This document shows, in pieces, positions 48,698 to 57,798 of a DNA stretch of 64,000 bases. The stretch's first letter is position 1, and each line of letters begins with the position of its first letter. Under the pieces are notes generated by a model that was not told the origin of the DNA, did not search any database, and worked only from the letters and a program-made list of their open reading frames with translations. Both the position numbers and the translations under genes were made by a program. Origin of the DNA: Rheinheimera mangrovi (GTDB lineage Bacteria; Pseudomonadota; Gammaproteobacteria; Enterobacterales; Alteromonadaceae); contig NZ_CP034683.1 in the NCBI RefSeq assembly GCF_003990335.1, positions 1,874,501 through 1,938,500 of the forward strand, written 5' to 3'.

Positions 48698-49454
48698 AAT
48701 CAGCCGTCAGGCTCTCGTACAACTTTTGGATCAGGAACTACAAAGTAGTGTGATCAAAGACTATTGCCCCAATGGTTTACAAGTTGAAGGCAAAGGCCAG
48801 ATTAAAAAGATTGTGGCGGGTGTGACCGCTTCTCAGGCCTTGCTGGATGCGGCGATTGCCGCAGAAGCTGATGCCATTATGGTGCATCATGGTTATTTCT
48901 GGAAAAACGAAGACTATGCCATTACTGGTATTAAAAAGCGCCGCTTACAAACCTTGCTGAAGCACGATATCAGCCTGATTGCCTATCACTTGCCGCTGGA
49001 TGTGCATCCGCTGCTTGGCAACAATGCTCAGCTGGCGTTAAAGCTGGGCTTAACCAGCTGGCAGGCTGTGCCTGGTGTCAGCCCGTCCGGCGTGCTGATG
49101 CGCGGCACTTTGGCAAACGCGATGACCAGTCAGCAAATTGCCGATCGTCTGCATAGTGAGCTTAACCGCTTACCTCTATTGCACGCTGTGTTGGATAAAC
49201 CTGTGACTGAACTGGCCTGGTGCACAGGCGGCGGCCAATCTTACATCGACCAGGCATATGCGGCTGGTGCAGAGCTTTTTATCAGTGGCGAAGTGTCGGA
49301 GCAAACTATCCATAGCTCACGTGAGCTTGGTATCGACTTTATTGCCGCAGGCCATCACGCCACAGAACGTTATGGCATCAAAGCTTTGGCAGAGTTTGTA
49401 CAGCAGCGCACTGGTGTTGTCTGTGAATTTATTGATATCGACAATCCGGCTTAG
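48690..49454 (+). CDS. Nif3-like dinuclear metal-centre protein (YbgI)
   Basis: A 254-residue member of the NIF3/YbgI family. Metal ligands are visible in MVHHGYFW (His-His), IAYHLPLDVHP and the C-terminal AGHHATERYG, with Glu in the latter. These proteins form hexameric toroids with a dinuclear metal site and are proposed to be hydrolases or metal chaperones; the reaction is not settled. ATG 48690 has AGGAG about 7 nt upstream; the overlap with the glycosyltransferase is 8 nt. The cmoM gene follows after 25 nt. Confidence 0.92.
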   Translation: MSEISRQALVQLLDQELQSSVIKDYCPNGLQVEGKGQIKKIVAGVTASQALLDAAIAAEADAIMVHHGYFWKNEDYAITGIKKRRLQTLLKHDISLIAYHLPLDVHPLLGNNAQLALKLGLTSWQAVPGVSPSGVLMRGTLANAMTSQQIADRLHSELNRLPLLHAVLDKPVTELAWCTGGGQSYIDQAYAAGAELFISGEVSEQTIHSSRELGIDFIAAGHHATERYGIKALAEFVQQRTGVVCEFIDIDNPA

Positions 49455-49479
49455 GCCTGGATCAGGTGAGTAGCAAGCA

Positions 49480-50253
49480 GTGAGTAAAAAACAGCAGGAC
49501 CGCAATTTTGACGGTATAGCGGGCAAATTTCAGAAGAATATTTATCAGACCACCAAAGGCCGGTTGCGTCAGGCGGTGTTGCTGCGTGATTTTGCCGAAT
49601 GCGCCGATTTATCAACCCCAAGCCGCATTCTGGATGTAGGCGCAGGGCAGGGCCAATTGGCGCTGGCGCTGGCGCAGCAGGGCCATCAGGTCACCTTAAC
49701 CGACTTGTCACAGGATATGCTGGATATAGCGCTTGAAGATGCCAAAGAGCGTGGTGTCGATACGCAAATCCAGTGTCATGCTCTGGCGTTACAGCAATTG
49801 GCCGACCAGCAATGGCCAGCCTTTCCTGTGGTACTTTGCCATGCTGTACTGGAATGGTTGCACGAACCCGCTGAAGCCATCAAACAACTGCGGGCTTTAG
49901 TACAAACAGATGGGCTGGTGTCGCTGATGTTTTATAACAAAGACGCCAAACGCCTGAGTAATATTATTTATGGCAACTTTAACTATGTGCTGCGTGATTT
50001 GGCCTTTAAGAAAAAGGTCAGTTTAAGCCCACAAAATCCGCTGCAACCTGAGGATGTGTATCGTTGGTGTAAAGAAGCGGGTTTTGTTATTGAAGGCAAA
50101 ACCGGTGTACGTTGTTTCCATGATTATCTGCGTGACCGCTCTGAACAAGAGACAGAATTCGACAAACTTTTGCAGGTGGAACTGCAATACAACAGACAAG
50201 AGCCTTATGCCTCGATAGGGCGGTATCAGCACCTGCTGCTTCGCGCTGTATAA
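49480..50253 (+). CDS. cmoM: tRNA 5-carboxymethoxyuridine methyltransferase CmoM (SmtA)
   Basis: A 257-residue SAM-dependent methyltransferase that methylates cmo5U34 in tRNAs to mcmo5U. QDRNFDGIAGKFQKNIYQTT near the start is the CmoM/SmtA signature; ILDVGAGQGQLALALAQ (about 50-66) is SAM motif I, and VVLCHAVLEWL is motif IV. The start is GTG with a weak ribosome site. It follows the Nif3-like gene and is ended by the terminator at 50265. Identity is by recognition of the N-terminal signature. Confidence 0.92.
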   Translation: MSKKQQDRNFDGIAGKFQKNIYQTTKGRLRQAVLLRDFAECADLSTPSRILDVGAGQGQLALALAQQGHQVTLTDLSQDMLDIALEDAKERGVDTQIQCHALALQQLADQQWPAFPVVLCHAVLEWLHEPAEAIKQLRALVQTDGLVSLMFYNKDAKRLSNIIYGNFNYVLRDLAFKKKVSLSPQNPLQPEDVYRWCKEAGFVIEGKTGVRCFHDYLRDRSEQETEFDKLLQVELQYNRQEPYASIGRYQHLLLRAV

Positions 50254-50264
50254 CAAAAACCTGC

Positions 50265-50315
50265 AAACGGCTTCAACTCAAATTGTTAATAATCTGAGTT
50301 GAACCCGTTTTTATT
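50265..50315 (+). terminator. rho-independent terminator of cmoM
   Basis: AAACGG-C-TTCAACTCA pairs with TGAGTTGAA-C-CCGTTT (50265-50280 with 50295-50310, one mismatch), followed by TTTTTATTT. It isolates cmoM from the RNA candidate downstream. Confidence 0.85.
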
Positions 50316-50341
50316 TACTGAGAATTAAAAGTAAAAAAAAG

Positions 50342-50369
50342 TTGCAGTGTGGAAGAAAGCTGTTATGAT
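50342..50369 (+). promoter_or_regulatory. sigma70 promoter of the candidate RNA
   Basis: TTGCAG (50342-50347), 16-nt spacer, TATGAT (50364-50369) with an upstream TG (extended -10). Predicted start near 50376. Confidence 0.65.
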
Positions 50370-50378
50370 TAATTTCGT

Positions 50379-50397
50379 AATGCGAACGGTTATCATT
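50379..50397. promoter_or_regulatory. Fur-box-like operator
   Basis: AATGCGAACGGTTATCATT resembles the gammaproteobacterial Fur consensus AATGATAATGATTATCATT; the right half ATCATT is intact and the left half has several changes. It overlaps about +3 to +21 of the predicted transcript, a good place for repression by Fe-Fur. Confidence 0.55.
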
Positions 50398-50560
50398 TGC
50401 AAATTATGCAATCAAGTGGGAAGTCTGCACCCTGCCAGGATGGCAACTTGATTTCGTAGGCGGGTAATTGTTGTGTTACATGTTGTGACCCTATGACAAC
50501 AACTGTTCTGCTGTTGTTGTCGAACTCCGAAGTCTTTGCCCATCCAAAGACCACGTTCTG

Positions 50561-50589
50561 GCCCGGCCTTATCAGCCGGGCATTTTTTT
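50561..50589 (+). terminator. strong rho-independent terminator of the candidate RNA
   Basis: GCCCGGC / GCCGGGC (50561-50567 with 50575-50581), 7-nt loop, then A and seven T. Confidence 0.9.
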
Positions 50590-50623
50590 ATGCATTTGCC
50601 AGGTTGAGTTTTCTGTTGTACAT

Positions 50624-50653
50624 AAAAAAAATCGCTGACAAGCAGCGATTTTT
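50624..50653 (-). terminator. rho-independent terminator of the tricorn-like gene
   Basis: AAATCGCTG / CAGCGATTT (50629-50637 with 50643-50651), 5-nt loop, with eight A on the plus strand that become a T-run for minus-strand transcription. It lies 29 nt beyond the stop. Confidence 0.85.
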
Positions 50654-50681
50654 AAAGCTATCTGTACACTACAGAAGTGTT

Positions 50682-53600
50682 TTATTTTCCTAACTGAGTG
50701 GGCATAGCAGGGGCTTTATTATGATTTTCAGGCGGATTGGCTTTGAGTTCAGCTAAGGTATGAGCTATAGCCCGTTCCAGCTGTACATCGCGGCCTTTGT
50801 TGACGGCTATTGGATCCAATTCCACTTCGATATCAGGTGCAACACCTTCGTTTTCTACTCGCCATTCACCATCTGGAGTGTAAAAGCGGAAATAAGGCAC
50901 TACATGGAAACCGCCGTCAATCATGTCAGGGTTGGTGGATATACCTATTAAGCCACCCCAGGTGCGGGTGCCTATAGTTTTACCCAGACCTAAACGTTTA
51001 AAGGCCCACGGCAGGAAGTCACCGCCTGAACCTGCATCTTGATCGATCAGCATGGTTTTTGGTCCATAAATACCAGCGCCGGGAGTAGTGAAGACCAAGC
51101 CATCCCTGTCTTTCCAGCCTGACAGGAAATCGCGTCCTAAAATTTCAGTGATATAGTTGGCCGCCTGACCACCACCATTTTTACGTTCATCAATAATGAC
51201 TGCTGGTTTGTCAGTTTGTGCAAAGAACATGCGGTTAAAGAAGTAAAAGCCGCCATCTGCTGTATTGGGCAGATAAACATAGGCAATTTTGCCATCACTT
51301 TGCTTTTCAACAAATTGACGGTTTTGTTCTACCCAGTGCCAGGACCGCAGTTGACTTTCATTGGCGACAGGTTCGACGGTAATAGTGCGGCTATTGTCAC
51401 CATTTGCACTGTCTGCGATGGTCAGTACCACCTGCTTGCCCAATGTGTTGTCCATTAGCGAATGGATATTATCCTGCTCGCCTAACTTGCGGCCATTGAT
51501 GGCTAGCAGGTAATCACCAGCTTTTGCACTGGCGCCAGGCACATTCAGCGGCGCTTTTAAAAATGGATTCCAGCGATCGCCTTTAAACACAGTTTTAAAC
51601 TGGTATTTGCCGTCATTAATGACAAAGTCAGCACCTAACAAGCCAACTTTGCTTGGACTTTCCTGATGCACATCGCCACCACCAATTCTGTTATGGCCTA
51701 CCTGCAACTCTGCAATCATCTCGACCAGCAGTTCGTTTAAATCCTCACGGCGCTGCACATCTTTTAATAAAGGCTGATATTTGTCATAAACCGCCTGCCA
51801 ATTCATGCCATGCAGTTTTGCATCATAGAAGTAGTCTTTTTGCATCCGCCAGGCGTCGTTGAAGATTTGTTGCCATTCCTGCTGCGGGTCAACAAAGCTG
51901 CGTACATCGGCCAGGTTAACAGCTTTTGCATCCAGTTTTTCTTTTGCATCAGCGACTTGCAGCATGTTTGGCATACTGATCAACAGCAATTTTTTGCCAT
52001 CGTTACTCAGGTTGTAGCCTGCTATGCCTTCTTTAACGCGGGCAGCTTTTTTCTCTTCAAAATCAAAACGGTACAAGGTGCCATTGTTCTGGCCATTAGT
52101 GCCAGGTAATTCATTGCTGGCGCCTGCTTGTGGCCGGTCGACGTAATAGAGCGCACCATCGTTAGCCACAGCTAAGCTGTCATAGTTACGTTCAGGCAGG
52201 GGCAGAGCAACAATACGATTTTGCAACGAGTTCAGGTCAATGCGTACTGTTTTGACTGCTTTTTCATCCTTTTTATCTTTTGTCTCTTCTTTGTCTGTTT
52301 TGCTTGTCAGTGGTTCATCGCCAGCTTTTGCTAACAGCGGAGACTTGCCTTGTGCAGATAAAACATAAGCATAAATTGCCTTACGTACGGGTCGTTCCCG
52401 GGTGGATAAATCCAAACCGACCTGAGCAGGTCCTGTATTGACGGATGCGGTGAAATACAGATAGTCCTGGGTAAACACCGGATCATCAGCATGGCTCATA
52501 CCGTCTGTGATCAAGCTGCTTTTGTTACTTTGAAAATCAAAGAGTTTGATTTGACTAAAGTAGTTGGCGCCAGACACTGTGTAGGCCAGATAACGACTGT
52601 CTGGTGAAAAGGACAGCTTAAATTCTGCGCGGCGATCAGAGTTGTCCAGTTTCTGGCTGCGTTTGGTTTTCAGGTTAAACACATAGAGGTTTAAGTGATT
52701 GTCATGATAGGCAATCAGATTGCCATCTGGCGAAAAACTTAACAGGTTAAAATAACCTGAATCTGACAACGCAAAAGATTCAGGCTGGCTTAAACCGTCC
52801 TGCGCCTGCAGTACTAACTGATGTTTGTTGCCTTTATCTGAAATAAAAGCCACAGAGCGGCCATCCGGGCTCCATAAGCCGTCAAACTCTCTGACGCCGC
52901 TGCTTTGCGTTAAATTGCGGGTACTGCCATCTTTTACCGGTACTGTGAATACATCACCACGGGCGCTGATCACAACACGCTGTCCTGTGGCCGATAAGCG
53001 GGCGTTGGTCAGGGTTTTACTGGCATCTTTCCACTGTGGGCGTTTTTGTACGGACTGGGTTTGAATATGCACAGGGATAGGTGTGCTTTGGCCAGTGCTG
53101 ACATCATAACTATGTAAAAAACCGCCGGCTTCATAGACGATTTGATTGTTGTAGCCTGCGGCGCTGCGCAAATCCCAATCGGTATTCTTTGTCAGTTGTT
53201 CCACTTTTTTATTGCTGTAGCGAAACAGATTGACCGCAGTATTGTCGCGATCAGACAGGAAATACACATCGTTGCCGAGCCAAAACGGACTGAATTCATT
53301 GGCATTCGGATGTGGAATTTTTTCCAGCTGCTGTTTTTCTAAATCGATGATCCATACCGGAGGCGTGCTGCCACCGCGGTGCAGGCGCCAGCCACTTGGC
53401 CCACTATAGGCCATATTATTGGGCCTGTAGGCCAGTTTCTTGCCATCTGCGCTTAAATCCCCTTCAAAGGCGACAGCTTCCATCAGCTTTTGTTCAAAAC
53501 CGCCCTTAACTGGCACACTAAACAGCTGGTTGCTGCGGCTGTTTGCTATCTCGCGGTTGGATGCAAAGATCACACTTTTTCCATCAGGACTCCAGCCATT

Positions 53601-53933
53601 GACGGTATCAGTGCCAGGGTGAAAGGTTAGCCGTGTTGCAGCTCCGCCGCTTGCTGGCATCAGGTAGACATCGGTGTTGTTATCGTAACTGGCTGAAAAC
53701 GCTATCCACTTGCCGTCGGGTGAAAACTTAGGGGCAAATTCGCTGGCTGGATGGCTGGTTAATTGACGTGGGTTTTGTCCGTCCTTGTCGCTGACCCAGA
53801 TATCACCGCCATAAACAAAGGCTAACTGGTTTGCGGAGATATCGGGTTGGCGCAGCAGGGCTGTGCCTTGTGAGGCAAAAGAGGAACATGTAGCCAGGGC
53901 ACAAAATAACGCAAGGTAACGAGGTTTAAACAT
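50682..53933 (-). CDS. tricorn-like S41 family peptidase with beta-propeller repeats
   Basis: A 1083-residue exported protein. Signal peptide 1-21 (LALFCALATCSSFASQG). About 30-600 contain TolB/PD40-type propeller repeats (FSPDGKWIAFSA, WSPDGKSVIFAS, WSPDGRSVAFIS, FSPDGNLIAYHD, FSPDSRYLAYTV). A linker with Lys/Asp/Glu-rich sequence (KTDKEETKDKKDEK) follows, then a PDZ-like part and an S41 protease domain with the nucleophile Ser969 in DAGSGGDFLPW, matching the tricorn arrangement. It probably degrades peptides in the periplasm. ATG 53933 has AGGA about 6 nt upstream; the frame up to 54056 runs into tamB and is not used. Bacterial tricorn-like proteins have no settled substrate. Confidence 0.93.
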   Translation of the reverse strand: MFKPRYLALFCALATCSSFASQGTALLRQPDISANQLAFVYGGDIWVSDKDGQNPRQLTSHPASEFAPKFSPDGKWIAFSASYDNNTDVYLMPASGGAATRLTFHPGTDTVNGWSPDGKSVIFASNREIANSRSNQLFSVPVKGGFEQKLMEAVAFEGDLSADGKKLAYRPNNMAYSGPSGWRLHRGGSTPPVWIIDLEKQQLEKIPHPNANEFSPFWLGNDVYFLSDRDNTAVNLFRYSNKKVEQLTKNTDWDLRSAAGYNNQIVYEAGGFLHSYDVSTGQSTPIPVHIQTQSVQKRPQWKDASKTLTNARLSATGQRVVISARGDVFTVPVKDGSTRNLTQSSGVREFDGLWSPDGRSVAFISDKGNKHQLVLQAQDGLSQPESFALSDSGYFNLLSFSPDGNLIAYHDNHLNLYVFNLKTKRSQKLDNSDRRAEFKLSFSPDSRYLAYTVSGANYFSQIKLFDFQSNKSSLITDGMSHADDPVFTQDYLYFTASVNTGPAQVGLDLSTRERPVRKAIYAYVLSAQGKSPLLAKAGDEPLTSKTDKEETKDKKDEKAVKTVRIDLNSLQNRIVALPLPERNYDSLAVANDGALYYVDRPQAGASNELPGTNGQNNGTLYRFDFEEKKAARVKEGIAGYNLSNDGKKLLLISMPNMLQVADAKEKLDAKAVNLADVRSFVDPQQEWQQIFNDAWRMQKDYFYDAKLHGMNWQAVYDKYQPLLKDVQRREDLNELLVEMIAELQVGHNRIGGGDVHQESPSKVGLLGADFVINDGKYQFKTVFKGDRWNPFLKAPLNVPGASAKAGDYLLAINGRKLGEQDNIHSLMDNTLGKQVVLTIADSANGDNSRTITVEPVANESQLRSWHWVEQNRQFVEKQSDGKIAYVYLPNTADGGFYFFNRMFFAQTDKPAVIIDERKNGGGQAANYITEILGRDFLSGWKDRDGLVFTTPGAGIYGPKTMLIDQDAGSGGDFLPWAFKRLGLGKTIGTRTWGGLIGISTNPDMIDGGFHVVPYFRFYTPDGEWRVENEGVAPDIEVELDPIAVNKGRDVQLERAIAHTLAELKANPPENHNKAPAMPTQLGK

Positions 53934-54027
53934 GGTATGTCCTTGTTGTGGTTCTGATTTGCCACAAGTAAACCACAACAAGACCCGGCTCGCAAAACAC
54001 AAGCTTGTAACAAGAAATGTTAAAGCT

Positions 54028-57000
54028 TTAATCAAACTCAAACTTATACAGCACATCTACAGCGCTATCTAAACCTTGTACTGCTTCCAGATAGAAATTT
54101 TTCATCAACTCGTAACGTAAGGTAAATTCACCTAAAGAGTTAAAAATACCCACGCCGTATTTCAACTGTAGTTTCGGTGATAAGTAGCCGCTAACTGTCA
54201 CTTGTGAGTCATCGCCAGTGCCCGCTGTATCCAATGTAAACTGTTCAAAACCCAGAGCCTGACCCAGCTGGCTGACCATACCGTTACTATTGGCAATACC
54301 CAAGCCAATTAAACCACTGGTTAACGGGTTACTTTTTGTGTCACCACTGCCAGACAAATCCCTTCCCATCAGCAAATAAGACAAAGCATTGGCCTGAGGT
54401 TTGGAAGGCTCGGAAAAAATAACCACAGAAGCCTGATCGGCCGGGCCGTTCACCCGAATACCTGCTATCACATCATCTTCAGTAGAGGAGGGGTTTCGTA
54501 TGGCTTCAATATTTAAAAACGGCTGATCCGCAGGACCATTAAAGATCAGTTTGCCTTTGCGGATCAGCAAATCCTGGCCATAGGAGCGGAAGGTACCGTC
54601 CAGAATATTCACTTCACCTTTTAAGCGTTGTTGCGGACCATTTTGACTAAACAATAACTGCCCTTTTAAGCGGCTTTTTAAACCGAAGGCCTGCAGCTTC
54701 ACTGCATCGCCTAAAATTAGCCGCATCTCGGTCACTAATTTAATTGAACTGGTGACAGCACCGCGGCGCACTTCCAGTTCTCTATTTAATACTATTTCGT
54801 CATCCGAGATTTGCACTGCATTTTGCGGCAAATCATCTATTGCGATGTTGGCTTTTGGAATTTGTATAGTGCCTTCTACCGCCACGACCTGATTTTGTGC
54901 CAGCACTGTTATTTCCGGATTGACGTAAAGCACTCCTTGCGACAGATTCACAGGCAGCTGCTGACCACTTAACGCCAGTCGCGCCTGATAATTCTTTAAA
55001 TCAAACCAATCAGCATATCCCGAAAGCTGTGCTTTCCCTTCGCCACTTTGAATGTCTGCAGTCAATAGAGCTTTCTGTTGCAGAAAGTCCAACTGAACAT
55101 GACCTTGCTCAATATCCAGCGGCGCATTGTTTCCCTGTAACTTGATGTCACTGACTTTAAGCTGGCCTGACAATAAAGGCCGGCCCAAGGTGCCGCTGGC
55201 ACGAACCTGACCATTTAGGCTTGCAATAAATTCGCTTTGTTCTGGCAATAAGGTGCGTAAAAAACTTAAATCCAATCGGGTTAACGTCAGCTCTGCTTCA
55301 AGCTTTTTATCCTCTGCCGTTAAATCGGGCAGGGATGCCGAACCTTTGAGTGAACGGTCTTCACTAAACTGCATTTGCCAGTTGCTGGACAGCTGTTTTG
55401 GCGTCAATGTCAGTGCTGCATTCCAGCTTTGCCATGGCAGTTGCAAGGGGTTTACATCGGTTTGTTGCCATTTACCTGCTGTGCCTGTCAGCTTAATTGC
55501 TGCATTCAGGCCTTGTTTTTTGCCCCAGCTCAGCTGCATATCAGCGTCTGCTTCGCCGGTCAATCGTTGTGATTCGCCAATAAAAGGCTCCAGCAGAGCC
55601 AGCTGAAACTGTTGTAACCGCACCGCTAAGTCGCCCTGGCTGCTGCTGATTTTGCTGGGTTTTTCCAGACAAAGCCGGCCTGGTTCAGATGACCAGCAAT
55701 GCGCCGGTAAGCTGAGTTGTTGTTTGGGCCAATCCAGTGCCATCACTGCTGTATCGGCTAAAGCCCAATGACCAACAGGGGTTTGCAACTGCGCTTGTTG
55801 CAAGTTAATTTGCCATTGTTGTTTAGGTTTGGCTGTGGCTGCGGCTTGCAGCTGGGCTTTGTAGTCATTACCGTCCAGTTGTAACACCAAATCGCTGCTG
55901 TTTTTGTTGCCTGTTAACAGCAATTGGGCTGAATTGAGTTGTTGGCCTGAAAGCATGCCCTTACCCAAAGTCAGTTCCAGCTGATGATCCAGATTATTGC
56001 TGTTGATCTGCGCATTCAGGCTGATATTTTGCAGGCGGATTAACTTTTTATAACGCAGCTTCTCACCTTGCATTTTGATGTCCAGAGCCGGGTATTGCTG
56101 TGGACCTGTGACTTTTGCATCGGCCATCAGGCTGCCTCTAGCTCCCTGAATAGAGCTGGCCAGATCAGGTGCCACCACAGACAAGGCCATTTGCCACTTG
56201 TCCGTCACTTCTCCTTCAGCTGTGATTTTATTACTGCCATGCTGCAGTATCAGGGTTTTACTGCTCAACTTCTGTACTTCAAGAGCTTTGCCTTTGGCCT
56301 GCAACTGACCTGCCAAGGACAAAGGTTGCTGGCGAACCTGGCCCTGTATCGCTAAAGCGGGTAACTCAAGCTGCCATTGTTGCTGATGGTAACTGGCTTT
56401 CAGGCTCAGATCGCCATTCAATTGGCCTGGATAATCTTTTAGCCAGGGGTCTAACTGCAATTTATCCAGCTTCAGGCTGGCGTCAACAGCCAGGTCTTTT
56501 GCGAGGTTTAATGTTCCTGTGCTGCTTAGATTGCCCTGAGAGGAGGTCAGAGTGAATGCTGACCAATTCAATAATGGAGCCTGCCAATGTGCTGTCAGTT
56601 GCAACTGACTATCCGGCAGCTGTGGCAGTTGCTGCTGGCTTTGCAAAGATAATTGCAGATCAGCCAGAGTACCTTTGGCATCCAGCGTCATGCTTTGTAA
56701 TCTATAGATGGCTTCACCTTGCAGTGGCCACTGCAGATGGCTGGCATCTACTTGCAGCACTATCGGCAGTCCAGCGGTGAGCGGGGCTATTTCAACCTGG
56801 GCTTTGGCCTGCTGGTTGCCTGTCAGTTCAAGGCCCAGTTGTAACTGTTCGAATGAGCCGGCAATACTGCTGTCCAGCACTAAACCGTTGCTGTCTACTT
56901 TAATAAAACCCTGCACCGCAAAAGGGCTGGAATTGGTCAGACTTAGCTGGGCTTGTACATTGAGTTTATTGCCTTGCAGCTCCAGGCCGGTTAATTGTAA

Positions 57001-57798
57001 CTCTGTCAGTTCAAACTGTTCCGGGTTGGCTTGCAGTGAAAAACTAAGCTGCTCTGCCGAGACTTGTTGTGCGCCAGTAACTGCGGGGTGTAGCAGGGTA
57101 AGTTTTTTTACGCTCAGCCACAAAGGGAGTTCAATTTGCTGGATGTCTGGCGCCTGATAATGCCACCAGGCTTCAGGACTGGTCTGGGTTGAGGCACTGT
57201 TTTGTATTGAAGTTTTAGGCAAATGCAGATGTAGCTGATCCAACAAAGTGTCACCTAGCAGGATCTGCTGACCACCAAATTTTAATTCAGTCTTCAGATC
57301 AGCCAAACTGAGCCGCAGTTCACCTTGTTGCAATTGCAGATCACTGATATGTAGCTGGCTGATCCTTACTTTTGGCAGTTCCAGTACTGTATTTTCCGGC
57401 TCTGTCTCTGCATCAGGTGCTGCAGCCGGATTTAATTTCAGACTGACGCCTTGCACTGTTGCAGCATCCAGGCAAATCTCAAGGCGTCCTAAACAATACC
57501 AGCCAACTTTTGCCGCCAGGCTGTTGATTGTCAGCTCTATACCGTCTTGTTGATACTGCAGATTGGTTAGCGTAAAACCGTCCACCAGAGTGCCACTGAT
57601 TTGACCTATTTGCACCGGAATGTATTGAGGCAACAGTTTCCCAACCCATTGCAATGGTTTATTGGTGTAAAACAACGCAATCAGGCTGAGCAGCATCAAT
57701 AAACTGAATGTGAGAAAAAACTTTTTCAGACTAAAGCCCGAACTGACATGGGGCACATCAGGTACTGTACTGCTCTCGGTACTTTTTTTCTGGTTCAT
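54028..57798 (-). CDS. tamB: translocation and assembly module subunit TamB
   Basis: A 1256-residue inner-membrane-anchored periplasmic protein. One N-terminal helix (about 25-45), then a very long beta-helical region of repeated Q/L-rich strands (AsmA/bridge-like groove), and the C-terminal TamB (DUF490) domain from about 900, with LNRELEVRRGAV, LKGQLLFSQ, VNILDGTFRSYGQDLLIRKG and the near-terminal SYLLMGRDLSG. With TamA it aids outer-membrane protein assembly; TamB-family proteins also move phospholipids to the outer membrane. The start overlaps the tamA stop by 4 nt (ATGA), so the two are translationally coupled. Confidence 0.96.
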   Translation of the reverse strand: MNQKKSTESSTVPDVPHVSSGFSLKKFFLTFSLLMLLSLIALFYTNKPLQWVGKLLPQYIPVQIGQISGTLVDGFTLTNLQYQQDGIELTINSLAAKVGWYCLGRLEICLDAATVQGVSLKLNPAAAPDAETEPENTVLELPKVRISQLHISDLQLQQGELRLSLADLKTELKFGGQQILLGDTLLDQLHLHLPKTSIQNSASTQTSPEAWWHYQAPDIQQIELPLWLSVKKLTLLHPAVTGAQQVSAEQLSFSLQANPEQFELTELQLTGLELQGNKLNVQAQLSLTNSSPFAVQGFIKVDSNGLVLDSSIAGSFEQLQLGLELTGNQQAKAQVEIAPLTAGLPIVLQVDASHLQWPLQGEAIYRLQSMTLDAKGTLADLQLSLQSQQQLPQLPDSQLQLTAHWQAPLLNWSAFTLTSSQGNLSSTGTLNLAKDLAVDASLKLDKLQLDPWLKDYPGQLNGDLSLKASYHQQQWQLELPALAIQGQVRQQPLSLAGQLQAKGKALEVQKLSSKTLILQHGSNKITAEGEVTDKWQMALSVVAPDLASSIQGARGSLMADAKVTGPQQYPALDIKMQGEKLRYKKLIRLQNISLNAQINSNNLDHQLELTLGKGMLSGQQLNSAQLLLTGNKNSSDLVLQLDGNDYKAQLQAAATAKPKQQWQINLQQAQLQTPVGHWALADTAVMALDWPKQQLSLPAHCWSSEPGRLCLEKPSKISSSQGDLAVRLQQFQLALLEPFIGESQRLTGEADADMQLSWGKKQGLNAAIKLTGTAGKWQQTDVNPLQLPWQSWNAALTLTPKQLSSNWQMQFSEDRSLKGSASLPDLTAEDKKLEAELTLTRLDLSFLRTLLPEQSEFIASLNGQVRASGTLGRPLLSGQLKVSDIKLQGNNAPLDIEQGHVQLDFLQQKALLTADIQSGEGKAQLSGYADWFDLKNYQARLALSGQQLPVNLSQGVLYVNPEITVLAQNQVVAVEGTIQIPKANIAIDDLPQNAVQISDDEIVLNRELEVRRGAVTSSIKLVTEMRLILGDAVKLQAFGLKSRLKGQLLFSQNGPQQRLKGEVNILDGTFRSYGQDLLIRKGKLIFNGPADQPFLNIEAIRNPSSTEDDVIAGIRVNGPADQASVVIFSEPSKPQANALSYLLMGRDLSGSGDTKSNPLTSGLIGLGIANSNGMVSQLGQALGFEQFTLDTAGTGDDSQVTVSGYLSPKLQLKYGVGIFNSLGEFTLRYELMKNFYLEAVQGLDSAVDVLYKFEFD

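Larger units (their letters stand above)
50376..50589 (+). ncRNA. candidate iron-regulated structured small RNA
   Basis: No gene is recognised between cmoM and the tricorn-like gene, yet a promoter, a Fur-like site and a strong terminator delimit about 214 nt. Four stems are visible: AATCAAGT/ACTTGATT (50410-50417 with 50446-50453) with inner TGCCA/TGGCA; GACAACAAC/GTTGTTGTC (50495-50503 with 50513-50521); GTCTTTG/CAAAGAC (50532-50538 with 50545-50551); and the terminator. A G/U-rich single-stranded stretch lies at about 50467-50487. It does not match RyhB or PrrF as I recall them. The ATG at 50493 opens a frame that runs through the terminator, so it is not credited as a gene. Confidence 0.55.

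Noticed and set aside
50376..50589. RyhB, PrrF or GcvB homologue
   Set aside because: The G/U-rich stretch recalls GcvB R1, but the flanking sequence, the stems and the gene context do not match any of these as I recall them.
50493..50693. Frame with a Leu-run (VLLLLS) that could be an attenuator leader peptide
   Set aside because: It runs through a strong terminator and overlaps the 3' end of the convergent protease gene; no amino-acid operon lies downstream.
56708..57157. 149-codon plus-strand frame, Cys/Ser-rich
   Set aside because: Antisense shadow of tamB; composition is an artefact of the opposite strand.
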